This document shows positions 22,861 to 33,289 of a DNA stretch of 62,000 nucleotides, piece after piece; position 1 is the first letter of the stretch, and every line of letters begins with the position of its first letter. Below the pieces are notes generated by a model. It did no database searches, was not told the DNA's origin, and worked only from the letters and a program-made list of their open reading frames with translations. The position numbers and the translations under genes were made by a program. The DNA comes from Cristatella mucedo (lineage: Eukaryota > Bryozoa > Phylactolaemata > Cristatellidae), in the NCBI GenBank assembly GCA_009760855.2, contig WPIO01000068.1, positions 1,077,501 to 1,139,500 of the forward strand. Reading direction: 5' to 3'.

Positions 22861-24234
22861 GCGGCTCCGGGTGGCTTGTTTTTCTTATGCATAATTCACG
22901 AATCTTTGCAACCGCAGTGACATCTAGAAATGCATTTCATCTATGATGACGAATTGATAATAGCTGCGAACGATCATAACTAACATGTAGGTTACTAGCC
23001 GCTGGCTTAGCTAAGGCTGCTACCAGCGTGGGAGACCTAGCAGCCCGAAGAGATAAGCGTTTAGATATCCATAGGCACGTAGTTTCTTACGCGCTACGGT
23101 CAAATAACAATCAGAATAATAATCAGAATAACTTTAAACAGGTCTTAGCTGCATCGTTTCCGTTTACGATGTTCGCAAGAACTTCAATTTTCGGAAAAAT
23201 TCTGCAACAAACAATGAACTCGGATCAGCGCGCTCTTCGTCGGAAGGCGAGAATGGCGTCCGCGACGTATACTACCGGCACCGAAACCTATGGCTTAAAT
23301 ACGACTAAATGCCAAAGCCAACTCCGAAAGCGAAACTGACTGCCGATTGCACGGCATCGGCTTCGGCTTCGGCTAGAGAATATCATATAATACTTTCCCA
23401 TCCATTTTAATTCGGGAACCGCGAATAATGAATGTGAGTCAGTCATAATCTGGTTTGTTTAGCTTGCCGCCGTTCGGCCATCTAGAACAAGCGATTGTTG
23501 ATGCGGGGAGTTTTTTCTGTATCGCTCTCAAAATCGTGGCTTTCCACGAGCAAACGGTAACCAGCAGACTTAATCTCAAGAAAATAAGGGGACGTGGTAG
23601 TTCAGAGAGGCTGAAACGGTGCATTACTTCGACTAGGTATGTACGGATAGGTAGCATTGACGGGCATTATGGGTCAAAGAAAAATTTGCTGCGCATCAGT
23701 TGATCATCAGCCGAGAGCAACCGCAGCTCCGTGAGCGAAGGACGCACGCTGGCTTTCGCGGATTTAAGTATCTACCTATTATGCGATGCCCTCACCCCCT
23801 CTACGCGTATAAGTAGGAATTTTGTTATTCTCTCGTATCTTTATCCCACAAAAAGCGAGGCTGCGAAACAATACATGTAGCTAAAATATACTGCTAAAAT
23901 ATAGCTACAATATTTTGTGCTGATTCGTTTGACAATACCAATATATTGTACGGGATTGGTTGACAATACCAGTATATTTGACAACATATTGTAAAATATT
24001 AAAGTATTATTATAAACCTATATGCCTGTCATGTGATGCATAATAAATAAAAATGCACAAATTGACTTTTAACATTGAAAAGATCCAATTAAAATCATAT
24101 CCGGACATTCATCCATAGAAATATTTTTACCAATCACAATTGTCCAAGTGCACAATCGTGTACACTCGTGGTGGTGCCATTTTTTGTTTCTGAGGTCGCC
24201 AACTTTGATGTCGAATTCAAGTTCTCGTCCTACA
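22861..24234. other. Unassigned DNA
   Basis: Holds a possible inverted family D fragment (23330-23440) and an A/T-rich block (23870-24010) with near-palindromic CAATATATTG motifs next to the hAT relic. The 103-codon plus frame at 23028-23339 has no recognisable domain. Confidence 0.4.
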
Positions 24235-26233
24235 GTCCCACCTGACAGCAAGAAGGTCTTCAACTTTACTTTGGCAAGAATCCTGTTGGTTCTGAAGCCA
24301 ATACGTGGAAATGCACTTGCTTGTAGAACTATTCGCAAATGAAACATTAAGCTCGGCTAAACGAATCTGATATCCCACATCAAGCAGAAGCACCCGAATT
24401 ATCTAGAAATGTTTCACTTGGCGCAACAAGCGCATGGAGACGGGAAGTCCGAAACAGCAAGTGTCATTACCGGAATTGGACAATCAGTACCTGGACAGAC
24501 CACCTTGGAGTACATGCTTGATAGTCGACCAACCAATGTATTCAACTGGCTGGAATGGATCATCGTGGATGAGCTCGAATTGATCTCTTGCGAAAAAGAG
24601 CTCACCGGAAGCAATACAAAACTGCAACCGATCTCTGTCAAAACACTCAAGAAATATATGTTCAAGCTGGTGGAGGCGGTGGAAAAAGATAGATGTCATG
24701 GTCGCTACTGCCACCAATTTTGCTCTTGTGTTTGATATCTGGTCTGAGGATTCAAGACACTTTATTGGTCTTTTTATTGTCTACCCTGGCAAGGAGCATG
24801 CTGCCGATCCTGAAATTCATCTGCTGGCCTTCGCACCTCTCCTTGACGAGACGAATTTTACTGCCGAGAACCATGTGAATTTCATCAAATCGACACTTGA
24901 GGGGTACTCATTTTTACAAGCTTCATTCAGAAGACTGCTTCTACAGCTAGCCATCACGTCCGATCCTTATCCAAGATTCGGAGCTGCCTCCCACAGTGGC
25001 TTGTAAATAAATTAACTAGCTCCTTAGTTCTGTCTCGGCTTGATTACTGTAATTCCCTTTTGGCTGGGCTACCAAAGAAAGCTATTACGCCACAACAGCG
25101 GACTATGAATATGGCTGCAAGGCTAGTCTTCAAGTCCCGGAGGTTTGAGCACGTGCCTCCTTTGCTTACAGAGCTAGGATGGATGCCGGTTGAGCAACGG
25201 ATACAGAGCAAAGTTCTTAAGCTGACCCACAAGGCTCGCCACGGCTTGGCTCCTTCGTACCTAGCTGAACTGCTGTATCAGTTTAAGCCTGTTTGCGCCC
25301 TCAGGTCGTGTGTGGACAATAAATTAGCTGTCCCATTCCTCCGCTTAAAGACCATTGGCAACAGAAGCTTTAGCTCTGCAGGTCCTGGACTGTGGAACTC
25401 GCTTCCACAATTCTTACGCAACAACAAACACTCTCCTACTGCCGACTATGGCTCATCCTTTTCAGCGGTCCTGAGCTGCTACTTCCATGCTACTCACTAC
25501 CTCAACTGCTCTCCTGACTCTGCTATGCTTCCCAATTTCTGTTTGTTGCGTGAGACGAAGTCTGTTGGCTACCGAATGCGTACCGAAAGCCGCTTAGGCT
25601 GTGAGTGCGCTATACAAAACTCTCCTGCTTAACACACACATGGTATTTATGAATTTTTAGAGTTACAGACGGAGATACATTAAATTACTTCTTATCTCTC
25701 GACCCCCTTTTCTGTTGGATTGGGGAAAACTGCTCAAACAACAAGGCAACAGTGGACCTTCTTGGGGTGCCCTTTCTGGGATGCCGCAGTCACGGTTTTA
25801 ATTTGGATGTTGAGGCATACATAAGCACACTCCTCGCAACTGAATCTGCTTTGAACAATTGTTGCTACCTGCAGCTCAGAACTCGGAAGAAGCTGTATAT
25901 GATGATGCTCAATTGTCTTTTGCTAAGCGAGCACTCAAGCGACAGCGTGTTGAAGAGAAGAAAGCAGCAGGTACATCAACACACACTTCTTGCTTCCAGC
26001 AGCATCATCTGAGGGGGAGACTTTTCTCCATGGCAAAGCGAGTGTTCTATCCCCAACGTCGTAGCTTGCAACCTTGGAGGCGCTGCTTTTCCGAATCAAA
26101 ACAAGTCATCTGGAATTTGGCTCCGGTCGCGTTGATAGTGAATGAAAATATCTCAGAGACAGCTGATGATAACGAAGAAGAAGGTGACGAGGATTGGCAA
26201 AATGAATCACATACAACAAATTGCACTCTGTGA
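24235..26233 (+). pseudogene. hAT transposase pseudogene with BED-type finger, interrupted by LINE-B
   Basis: A hAT-superfamily transposase (cut-and-paste recombinase) in pieces. First comes a BED-type finger: EANTWKC, then CRTIRK, NIKLG, TNLISHIKQKHPNYLEMF, with stops at about 24341 and 24359 and a frameshift. Next, 24409-24690 gives RPTNVFNWLEWIIVDELEL and PISVKTLKKYM. After a frameshift near 24700 comes ATNFALVFDIWSEDSRHFIG and LLDETNFTAENHVNFIKSTL, the catalytic-domain start. LINE-B interrupts at about 24918-25686. The frame resumes with CWIGENCSNNKATVDLLGVP and GCRSHGFNLDVEAYI. An internal stretch is missing near 25862. The end, RLFSMAKRVFYPQRRSL and VIWNLAPVALIVNE, matches the C-terminal hAT dimerisation region. 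It is inactive. Confidence 0.87.
24918..25686 (+). mobile_element. LINE-B copy nested in the hAT pseudogene
   Basis: 5'-truncated plus-strand LINE-B starting at the part encoding SFIQK-like residues (AGCTTCATTCAGAAGACTG). It runs through RLDYCNSLLAGLPKKAI and HGLAPSYLAELL to SAGPGLWNSLPQFL, then the 3' UTR and the terminal GATACATTAAATTA. The 190-codon frame 25060-25632 is the end of its reverse transcriptase plus read-through into the 3' UTR. It splits the transposase between ...GYSF and ...CWIGEN. Confidence 0.9.
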
Positions 26234-26514
26234 TGTATAAGATGTGCAATATATTGCATTGGTGGCATAGAGAATTGCAGCATACTTAATTTTTAATTGC
26301 ATATTGCAATATATTTATTTTTGAACACCAGAACATTGAATACAATAACAATATTATTGTGCGAAGCCTTGGCAAAATGTACACTGGTGCAGCACTAAAA
26401 ACAAGAGGCTGAGAGAGGGAGCGGGAAACGATTTTCTTTTCAACGAAGCGCGTATGCTTTCGGCGGAAAACTTTGGAGGATGCCGCTGAGGTCATGGCAG
26501 GACTACTCCGTCAG
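26234..26514. other. A/T-rich flank of the hAT relic
   Basis: Contains ATTGCATATTGCAATATATT palindromic sequence. I could not fix terminal inverted repeats for the hAT element. Confidence 0.4.
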
Positions 26515-26640
26515 CAAAACTGCGCATGTCCAATACACTTCTAGGTCTCAGCTTAGGGCAAGACGCTCTCGTACTTCGCGACCCCGGTCACGTGAATTCG
26601 AGTCCCGTTCGCAGACATTCCTTTATTGCCTGATGCAAGC
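26515..26640 (+). mobile_element. tRNA-like SINE head
   Basis: CTCAGCTTAGGGCAAGACGC (A-box-like) and GTGAATTCGAGTCCCGTTCG (B-box-like) are spaced as in a tRNA-derived SINE head. The body does not match SINE-1 or SINE-2, so it may be a third family. Confidence 0.5.
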
Positions 26641-27490
26641 TACATATATGACCATATATGGCGCTTTTCGATCAGACGCTTCACTTTTTGTTTCTTTCAC
26701 GATCAAGCAAGCCCTCTGCCTCACCGAATTATGCTGCAAGCTTGATTTATCGTTCGCTGCAAGCACTTCTTTTGGGTAAGGAGTGTTCGATTACTAAGCC
26801 CCTCGCGATATTATCCTATTATCTGTAGTTTGGTCCGAGCGCCACGAAGTAGCCGGCACATCGCTACCGCGACGTTAAAGTGCGACTGAAGCTCCCACTC
26901 TGAACGCTTGCACTAATAAAAGGGGCCTCAAAAAGGCACTACGGGACGTATTGGTTGATAGTTCAGACTGCTAAGGTAACGGAGACCGATTTTCAAAGCC
27001 GAAAGTGGACTGGACTGTCGCAAAGTAGCCCAAGCTCAGAGGCGCCTGTGCCTAGAGAAACCGGAAGTCCAGTCGCCGGAGCTGGGTAGACTGCGGTTGT
27101 CAGCGGCAACGCACTGAGTTAGCTGTTGTTGCCTTGGGTGCTATTTTTTTACTAAATTTAACCTATCAAGAGGCTTTTGCGTTAATATTTTAATGATTTG
27201 AGGACATGACTCGATTCTTCTTTTTTTACTTGAAACGACGATGAATTGCCCCCCCCTGTCAAAACCAAAAAATGGCTCAAGTCGTAAATCGCGAAGCCCT
27301 ATACGAGACCATGTGGTCTGGAAACGTTGAGCATGCAGCGGTTCCCTTAATCAGTATTTTTGCATGTATTTGTGAAAAGAGGTTGTTTGGTTCACGTCAG
27401 GTCGGATGATGTATCGGACTTATCGGGGCCTACTTGCCGTGTGCTAAAAATACCTATGCAACGTCACCGCGATTGACGATATCATTCACG
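26641..27490. other. Unassigned DNA upstream of bZIP gene 1
   Basis: No repeat or gene recognised. Promoter elements of gene 1 would lie at its right end. Confidence 0.4.
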
Positions 27491-27497
27491 TGACTCA
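27491..27497. promoter_or_regulatory. AP-1/TRE heptamer TGACTCA upstream of bZIP gene 1
   Basis: Exact TGACTCA, 127 bp before the proposed ATG of gene 1 and preceded by CACG. Known as the AP-1 (Fos/Jun/ATF) binding site. The heptamer is expected about once per 8 kb by chance, so function is inferred only from position and from the nature of the downstream gene. Confidence 0.4.
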
Positions 27498-27623
27498 CCA
27501 ACGCATGCTTAAGCGTGACCTGCTGCTGAATAAAAAAAGCATGATCCCGATCGCCGGCCAGCATTGGCTGTCGGCCGGGAGTTACAGCTACATCGAGCGC
27601 CCACTGCGGAGAGCGCATCAGCT

Positions 27624-27692
27624 ATGAGAGGACCGGACGACTGTCCGTATCTACCCACCGTGATCGATGAGGACCCGGCCGAGGACTCGTCG
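27624..27692 (+). CDS. bZIP gene 1, exon 1 (N-terminal acidic segment)
   Basis: Begins ATGAGAGGACC and ends TCG before the donor GTAGGT at 27693. It encodes 23 residues. The LPTVIDE core parallels VPTVVDA in exon 1 of gene 2, and both exons end in phase 0 at a good donor. That parallel is the main support. Confidence 0.6.
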
Positions 27693-28712
27693 GTAGGTAC
27701 GGCGGCGGCGGCGGCGGCGGCGGTAGCCGTATGTCGAGCTTTCGGCATCTGCGAGATTTTGGCAAAAGGCCTGGGCTTTCATCGGCTGACGAGTAAAAGA
27801 TATTTGGGATCTTGAAATCGCCGCCGGCAAGATTGCCGGTGCGTTGCCGTGAGCAGACGTCGGCCCAGCCAGCCAGCCAACGTGACGGGAACCCTACCTT
27901 CGACCTTGACCTCGCTCTGCTGGGTGCGGCGTCTGACGGGCTGTGCCGTGGCCTTGCCTAAACGCGAGAGCATCGACCGTTTCGAAGCTGTTCTGTGCAC
28001 CGCCTCACATTCGCGTGCCTTTGCAGGTCGCAAGCGATTTTGTCGCGCACCCAGGCGACTCCGCCTCAGTGACTAAGAGGAAGGAACTAAACCGCCTGGC
28101 AGCTCAGAAGTGTCGCAAGAGGAAGAAAGAGAAGACTTTGACCATCGAGAAGGTAATGGCTGCAGCTTGTCATGTATCTTAGCTTGGTAAACTGTTATTG
28201 CTGCTGGCTGAAGATCATGTCCCTGCGTCCTCCTATCCCGCCCACCCGTCCACCCCCCCCCCTGGAGCTGCTCCAACAGTTGGCTATTTTACAAGACCAG
28301 CCCAGTTAGTTGGCTTATGCTGTGGCACTCATGACGCCTGTGGCCGCCTTGCTTTGGCATGTGCAGTGGCCGCCATGTTAGTGTGCAGGGCTAAAGCCTG
28401 AGTGATGGTTACTTCGTGTATTCCAAGACACGATACGCAGCTACGACTTTGGTTAGACTCTGCCTCTATATCCCTCTTTGTGGCTGAAGTGTTATGGACG
28501 ATCAGATGTGGATCTTAACGGATCCTGTTTGACCAGGCGGCCATCAGAACTTTCCCCGTATCTGTAGCAAGGCAACAACAACAGAAGACATTGTGGCATT
28601 AAGACGATACCCTAGTTGGTCGGTATTAACGTCCACATATGACCAGCTTAGTGACTTATCTGGTGACCAGTTAGGCCACCCGTTTCCTTGCTTTTTACTT
28701 CTTGCAGTCCAT

Positions 28713-28772
<60 letters not shown>

Positions 28773-29141
28773 TCTCTGCTCTTTGCTCTTTGCTCTCTGG
28801 TTCTCTCGACTTTATCTTAGCCAAAGCTTGCTGAGCTTTAAGGCACGCTGTTCTTAATATATAGACTAACTTAATAATAGACAACGCATCCAGAGGTTCT
28901 CGATTTTCTACGGCAGACAGTCGTGGCCCTTAGCATAGAGTGATTGTTCTGAATATACTTATATGGTCATACATTTGCAAGTTGTTTGCTTTTGTAGCAG
29001 ACACGCGATTTGCAGTCGCACAATGCTGAGCTTAGATGGCAAGTGGCCGATTTGATGAACAAGAAGCAGCGCTTATTCGAGCTCATCAAGACACACTTCG
29101 GCTCCAGCGGAGAGGCACTGGTGGCAGCTCTGCTGGACTGA
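27624..29141 (+). CDS. bZIP gene 1: small AP-1-type bZIP factor (ATF3/JDP2/BATF-like), three exons
   Basis: Predicted nuclear DNA-binding protein of 112 residues that would bind AP-1/CRE-type sites as a dimer. The exons (27624-27692, 28027-28152, 28998-29141) all join in phase 0. Residues 1-23 are an acidic segment with YLPTVIDEDPAEDSS. The basic region KRKELNRLAAQKCRKRKKEK keeps the bZIP signature N..AA..CR. The zipper has I, L, L, L, L at heptad positions (LTI, RDL, AEL, ADL, QRL) and ends FELIKTHF; it aligns without gaps to the ATF3/JDP2 type. NRxAAQK is also BATF-like, so the subfamily is open. A stop closes exon 3, and AATAAA lies 510 bp downstream. The start is the only ATG in the first exon's frame; exon 1 is the least certain part. 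Confidence 0.8.
28027..28152 (+). CDS. bZIP gene 1, exon 2 (basic region)
   Basis: Acceptor CGTGCCTTTGCAG ends at 28026 and the donor AAG/GTAATG follows 28152. It encodes 42 residues, with ELNRLAAQKCRKRKKEK as the DNA-contacting basic region. The frame is also open upstream into the intron, so frame length alone does not mark the exon; the splice sites and the match with gene 2 do. Confidence 0.88.
28153..28997 (+). other. Intron 2 of bZIP gene 1
   Basis: An 845-bp intron from GTAATG to TTTTGTAG, carrying a (CT)n tract at 28718-28770. No other coding exon recognised inside. Confidence 0.75.
28718..28770. repeat. (CT)n microsatellite
   Basis: Pure CT dinucleotide run within intron 2 of gene 1. 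The minus-strand R/E-rich frame is its translation. Confidence 0.97.
28998..29141 (+). CDS. bZIP gene 1, exon 3 (leucine zipper and stop)
   Basis: Acceptor TTTTGTAG ends at 28997. Using CAG as the first codon keeps exact register with exon 3 of gene 2 (12 residues to AEL/TEL in both). It encodes 47 residues, including HNAELRWQVADLM and KKQRLFELIKTHF, then a short tail GSSGEALVAALLD and TGA at 29139-29141. Confidence 0.9.
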   Translation, partial: QTRDLQSHNAELRWQVADLMNKKQRLFELIKTHFGSSGEALVAALLD

Positions 29142-29650
29142 TCGCTGGTCGCTGCACTGCCGTCACCGAGCTGTCGTCGCATCTGTACTCATTCTCCTGA
29201 TGAGCACAGCAACTTCTGCCACAGCAGGGCTTGGGGCTACTCGCTCTCTCCCTGTGAATTTCCAGTCTCAGTAAAGATGCAACGAACTGCAGTCCTGTCG
29301 TCAGAGCAGCTGCGGCACCTTCAGTAGCAGAAGAAAACTGTATAGCTGCTGTATCAAGCAACACTTCCACAGCAGCTTGTCTGCCAACCTAGCTCAAAAG
29401 CTGACAGGCATCGTCTCTTGTGAACCAATTTTCGGGCCCGCTCATTGCAGCATGCATCCACCTTACCCTACTGGATATGTTGAATTTACAATTTTACCTC
29501 GATGTCTGCCATTTAAAGACCGAGTTTATTTCATATACGTTATTTCGTTGAATTTTTTACTAGTCAATATTATTTGTTTCCGTAATTTATTGCCAGAACG
29601 TTAGCTGGTTTGTCTTACTGTTCGTCATATTGTTGTACCAATACTGAGCT

Positions 29651-29656
29651 AATAAA
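29651..29656 (+). terminator. Polyadenylation signal AATAAA, bZIP gene 1
   Basis: First canonical AATAAA after the stop, 510 bp downstream. The T-rich 3' UTR before it and SINE-1 right after it are consistent with the gene ending here. Confidence 0.6.
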
Positions 29657-29672
29657 GCTACGATGCAATATT

Positions 29673-29770
29673 AGCTGATTTAACAGCCTCATTTGTACAG
29701 CAGCAGAAGATCCAAAACGGCAATCATAAATCGCTTGCAGTTGGCAAGCGATTTATGATTGCCGTTTATG
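29673..29770 (-). mobile_element. SINE-1 tail fragment with inverted duplication
   Basis: AGCTGATTTAACAGCCTCAT and CAGCAGAAGA mark the SINE-1 tail. The expected body is interrupted after CTTGCAGTTGGC by an inverted copy of the preceding 24 bases. Confidence 0.75.
29715..29767. repeat. Perfect 24-bp inverted repeat with 5-nt loop
   Basis: The left arm 29715-29738 begins AAACGGCAATCATAAATCG. The right arm 29744-29767 is its exact reverse complement, ending GATTGCCGTTT. The loop is AGTTG. Confidence 0.97.
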
Positions 29771-29829
29771 ATAGCAGTTTATGATTTTACAGCTGGTGTA
29801 AACATGCTGCTAGGCCTGTCTATTGTGAA

Positions 29830-30289
29830 CGTCACAGTTGCCACCACACCACCTCGCCTACCTGCACTGGCTACCAGTCAAGCAACGAATCGACCAAGGT
29901 TTTTTCATTTACATTTAGGTCCTTTCATTCTTTGGCTCCAGCCTACCTATCAGATCTACTGCCTCACTAGTCTAAGCATCATCCCACACGCTTTTCGGAA
30001 TCTAACTGTTGACCTATACCTCATGCAAACCTCAAATCCTTGGAGACCGTGCCTTTAGTTTGCATGCTCCCAAAGCCTGGAACTCACTACCGAATTGCAT
30101 CACGACATCCCCTGACTTGACCATATTTAAAAAGAAACTAAAAACGCACCTATTTAGCACAGCATTTAGTGGGTCCCTGTGATTTATCCTGTATGTGCTT
30201 ATGCGTGCTGCCACTAACCACACTTGCAAGCTGACTCGGTGCACGTCACCCCAAACCATGTTATTCCTGTTGTTTATCGAGCATGCTAC
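29830..30289 (+). mobile_element. LINE-A 3' fragment
   Basis: Plus-strand copy of the C-terminal reverse transcriptase and 3' UTR, with stops and frameshifts. It contains HSLAPAYLSDLLPH-like, APKAWNSLPNCI-like and KLKTHLFSTAFSGSL-like residues. It lacks the terminal hairpin because a SINE-1 piece follows directly. Confidence 0.85.
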
Positions 30290-30362
30290 CACCCACAGCA
30301 GAATTCAAACCCACGACCTCGGTCCTGAAGAGCGGCACCTTACCTCATAGGCTATCGCAGCC
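30290..30362 (-). mobile_element. SINE-1 head fragment
   Basis: CAGCAGAATTCAAACCCACG, CCTCGGTCCTGAAGAGCG, ACCTTACCTCATAGGCTATC is the minus-strand tRNA-like head without the tail. Confidence 0.72.
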
Positions 30363-30464
30363 CTCCAATACGACCTGTAAGGTGCAGCTGGAGCTGCAAC
30401 CCACTTGATTCTAAACCATCGTACCAACTCTTCTGTCCATTAAGTCAGCGATACTGGTGTAATA

Positions 30465-30680
30465 ATAATATTAATACATTCGATGGAGCACCCGCAGATA
30501 ACGCTCTTTCTAGGCACGCCATTTGCAGCAAAAGAAGCACGATCAAATGGTTAGTGGTAGATGCTCAATAAACACCAAGAATAGCATGGTTAAGAGTGAC
30601 ATGCACAGGGTTAGCACGCAAGTATGGTTAGTTAGTGGCAGCATGCACAGTGTCAGCACACGCATAAGCACGTGAAGAAT
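30465..30680 (-). mobile_element. LINE-A 3' UTR fragment
   Basis: AATAATAATATTAATACATT, GCAGATAACGCTCTTTCTAG, AGTGACATGCACAGGGTTAG and GCAGCATGCACAGTGTCAGC identify a minus-strand LINE-A 3' UTR. Confidence 0.75.
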
Positions 30681-30872
30681 GACTTAGCTTCATCTCATTC
30701 CCTCTAGACCTCTTTTACCTGTCACTTTCACTTTTGTTCGTTTCCCTCCTCCTGCTTAGTTCATTTCTCTACCCTTCCTCTCTTGGATACGTCTCCCTCC
30801 CACTCCTACCGTTCTTCCTCTTCCATCCCCTCCCCTCTGCTACACTCTCCTCTCTTCACCTCTCCTGTCCTG

Positions 30873-30885
<13 letters not shown>

Positions 30886-30931
<46 letters not shown>
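30886..30931. repeat. (CT)n microsatellite
   Basis: Pure CT run in a longer pyrimidine-rich context (30690-30945). Confidence 0.97.
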
Positions 30932-30935
<4 letters not shown>

Positions 30936-31206
30936 CATCATCTTCAGCTCTGGCTCTTTCTGACGTCTGTTTATGTGCCACAGCAACCGATCTTGCTGAC
31001 GTAATAAGTAGGGCACTCGAGTCTCTGTGCTAGCGAGACAATGCAGAGAGCCCTACTCTTTATTCGAACGTGCTGCTTATGCCAGGAGTAGCCTCCCCGA
31101 TCTGAATGCCTGCTACCTCGTGTCGGGCTCGGGACCAATGGGCTACTGCTAATGGCAGCGACTTTAGAAGGGTATGTGGACGGGAGCTCATCAACAAATA
31201 GAAAAT

Positions 31207-31365
31207 GCTAGCTGATTTTTGCAGCTTCATTTAGATAGAGAGGCCGAAGAGCGTCAACGGCTATCGCCACCGCTAGCATTGGGCGATAAGGGATTGCCCA
31301 CTGCAATACACGAACTCTGGGCCTGGATCGTGAAGAGCGAACACCTTAGCGCCTGGGCCAAGGGC
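31207..31365 (-). mobile_element. SINE-1 copy (diverged)
   Basis: AGCTGATTTTTGCAGCTTCA, GGCCGAAGAGCGTCAACGGC and TATCGCCACCGCTAGC match the body and tail. The B-box is degraded. Confidence 0.68.
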
Positions 31366-32830
31366 CAACGGTAAGTCTACCGATAAGTTGAGCAACGAAC
31401 ACTTAATGAGACTCGCTTTGTAGCAGAGTGGCACAGAGCAGCCGACTCGGAGACTAAATTGCTCAAGTAATAAGTATACTGCTTCAGCTTCCAGACGCAT
31501 TAATCAGGTGAGTGTGAAGTGTTATACACGAGGTGTGCAGACCTCGGCTGCTTTAATGCTTACCCAAGCCTAACGACGAGCTTCGTCGCCTCTCGGTGTA
31601 AGGGAAGTCCACTGCGTTATGTCGCAGGGATACCAGGCGACCTGGGATTGACCGAATACCACTCTGGAGTGCAGGTGCGAATGTTTCTGACGGAAACGCA
31701 CTGGAGAATGTACGAATGACACACTCTCACGACAATTACAGCAGGATATCCTGAGAGCCCCGCCGGTGAACCATCCTTCCGGACATGTATTCGCTGCATC
31801 CCTAGTCACATGGACAGTCATGTCTGATCTCAGCTCTCGGTTCTGTAAGGGGGCGTATTGTACCGCCACCGCAGACTGGCGAGCAGACGCCGAGCAGCTA
31901 CTAGTACTGGTACTGGTTCCAGGACCGTACAAGCTAGAGCGTGCCGCTCGTGGGGCAGTGGGCTCTCGAAGCGGGTCGTAGCGCAACCGCAGTGAACGAT
32001 CGTACCACTCTCTAGCCGATGGATAATCGTGTTTCGGCCCCCTACAGGAACTGTTGAGCTCGGAACAAATCGTTGCGCTCGGTACGTTTATTTACAGCAA
32101 CCCGCATAGCGCCCGCTTCCGCTTTGTGGTATGTGGTCCTCTTGAAAAGGGCAACCCTTAATACCTGTCAGGGGATCCTGGCGCCATGGGAACGTTGGCT
32201 CGACGATGGCCCCCACATAGCAGAAAACCCTCACCGACAAGGGACGGCAAACGGCAAGCAGCTGCATCCGAATGTGTTTGTTTGTGGAAACGGCCTCGGC
32301 TTGGCTCCGCGACGTTTCGTTGCAGTCCGAAATACGACTGCACCGAGCAGTGGCAGTCTAAGCCTCGCAGCCGAGCGGGCTGGGCTGTGCTGCCTCGGCA
32401 TTAACATTCGACTGCCGAGTCATTACCCACCGCCAGCTCATCCAGTCTACTATTACGCTGCCCCTCCCCTTCTCACGTGCGACTGCCGAACGGTCGGGAG
32501 CGAGCTCCATTCATTCTACTTGTTATCGTGGCGCCGCCCACGCTATTCTTTAGTCGTCGGAGCCCTTAGAGCTCTTAGCCCATAAGCGCGGCTGGCAGAC
32601 TAAGACGGCCGGCCGGCTGGGCTGACCTAGATCGGGTGGATTCCGTGGGCAGGCGGTCAACAGCTGGCACGTCGCCAACTACGCAACTACGGTCGTAGCC
32701 ATGTGACTTGAACGCCCCAATCCAGTTTGGCCCAGAATTTGCTGCGTCAGCAGCATTCAGTCGGGAGCGGCTAAACCGAGCTCCAGCCGACCCGCCTCGT
32801 AATTGCTCGCCGTGCAAGCCCCCACCGCTC
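31366..32830. other. Unassigned DNA
   Basis: The largest frame (32073-32585, 170 codons) shows no domain, signal peptide or splice support. Nothing else recognised. Confidence 0.35.
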
Positions 32831-32834
32831 GCCA

Positions 32835-33283
32835 AGCCTAATCTAGGCTTTCACTTCTATGCAGATGACAAACAGCTGTACCTACGCTTCGATCCCTCCC
32901 AGCCCTCTAGCTCGTCAAATTCTCTAAACTCACTTGCTACATGCTATGATGACACCCGCACATGGATGGCAGCAAATTTTCTAAAATTAAATGGTGATAA
33001 AACTAGCTTACTTATGGGCAAACCAAGTGTGATTCAGAATTCGGAAAGGGTGACGTTCAAAATTGGCTCTGCCAGCACATCTCCTGTTAAATCAGCACGA
33101 AATCTAGGTGCCGTATTCCAAAGTGACCTTTCGTTAGACGACCCCATAAGCTCCACAATCAAGTCTGCCTACCTTGACCTACATAGCAACGCTAAAATTC
33201 GGGCTTGTTTGGATAAGGATACTACATCTTAGTTAGTCCATGCATTTGTGACATCCCGTCTTGACTTCTGTAACTCACTGCTA
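32835..33283 (+). mobile_element. LINE-A internal fragment
   Basis: Corresponds to the 12840-13295 part of the best LINE-A copy: FHFYADDKQLYL (YADD kept), RTWMAANFLKLNGDKTSLL and ARNLGAVFQSDLSLDD. It stops abruptly in the middle of the domain at 33283, next to the tail of an oppositely oriented copy. Confidence 0.9.
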
Positions 33284-33289
33284 TAATAA

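Noticed and set aside
24069-24347. 92-codon minus frame opposite the hAT relic
   Set aside because: The plus strand encodes the BED-type finger of the hAT transposase, so the minus frame is a shadow.
25752-26012. Separate 86-codon protein at 25752
   Set aside because: It is the continuation of the hAT transposase (GCRSHGFNLDVEAYI) after the LINE-B insertion, not an independent gene.
27943-28182. Unspliced 79-codon bZIP protein
   Set aside because: The basic region is real, but the frame lacks a zipper. The donor after GAGAAG and the zipper exon at 28998 show that it is spliced.
32073-32585. 170-codon plus frame
   Set aside because: No domain, motif or splice-site support, and competing frames of similar quality on both strands.
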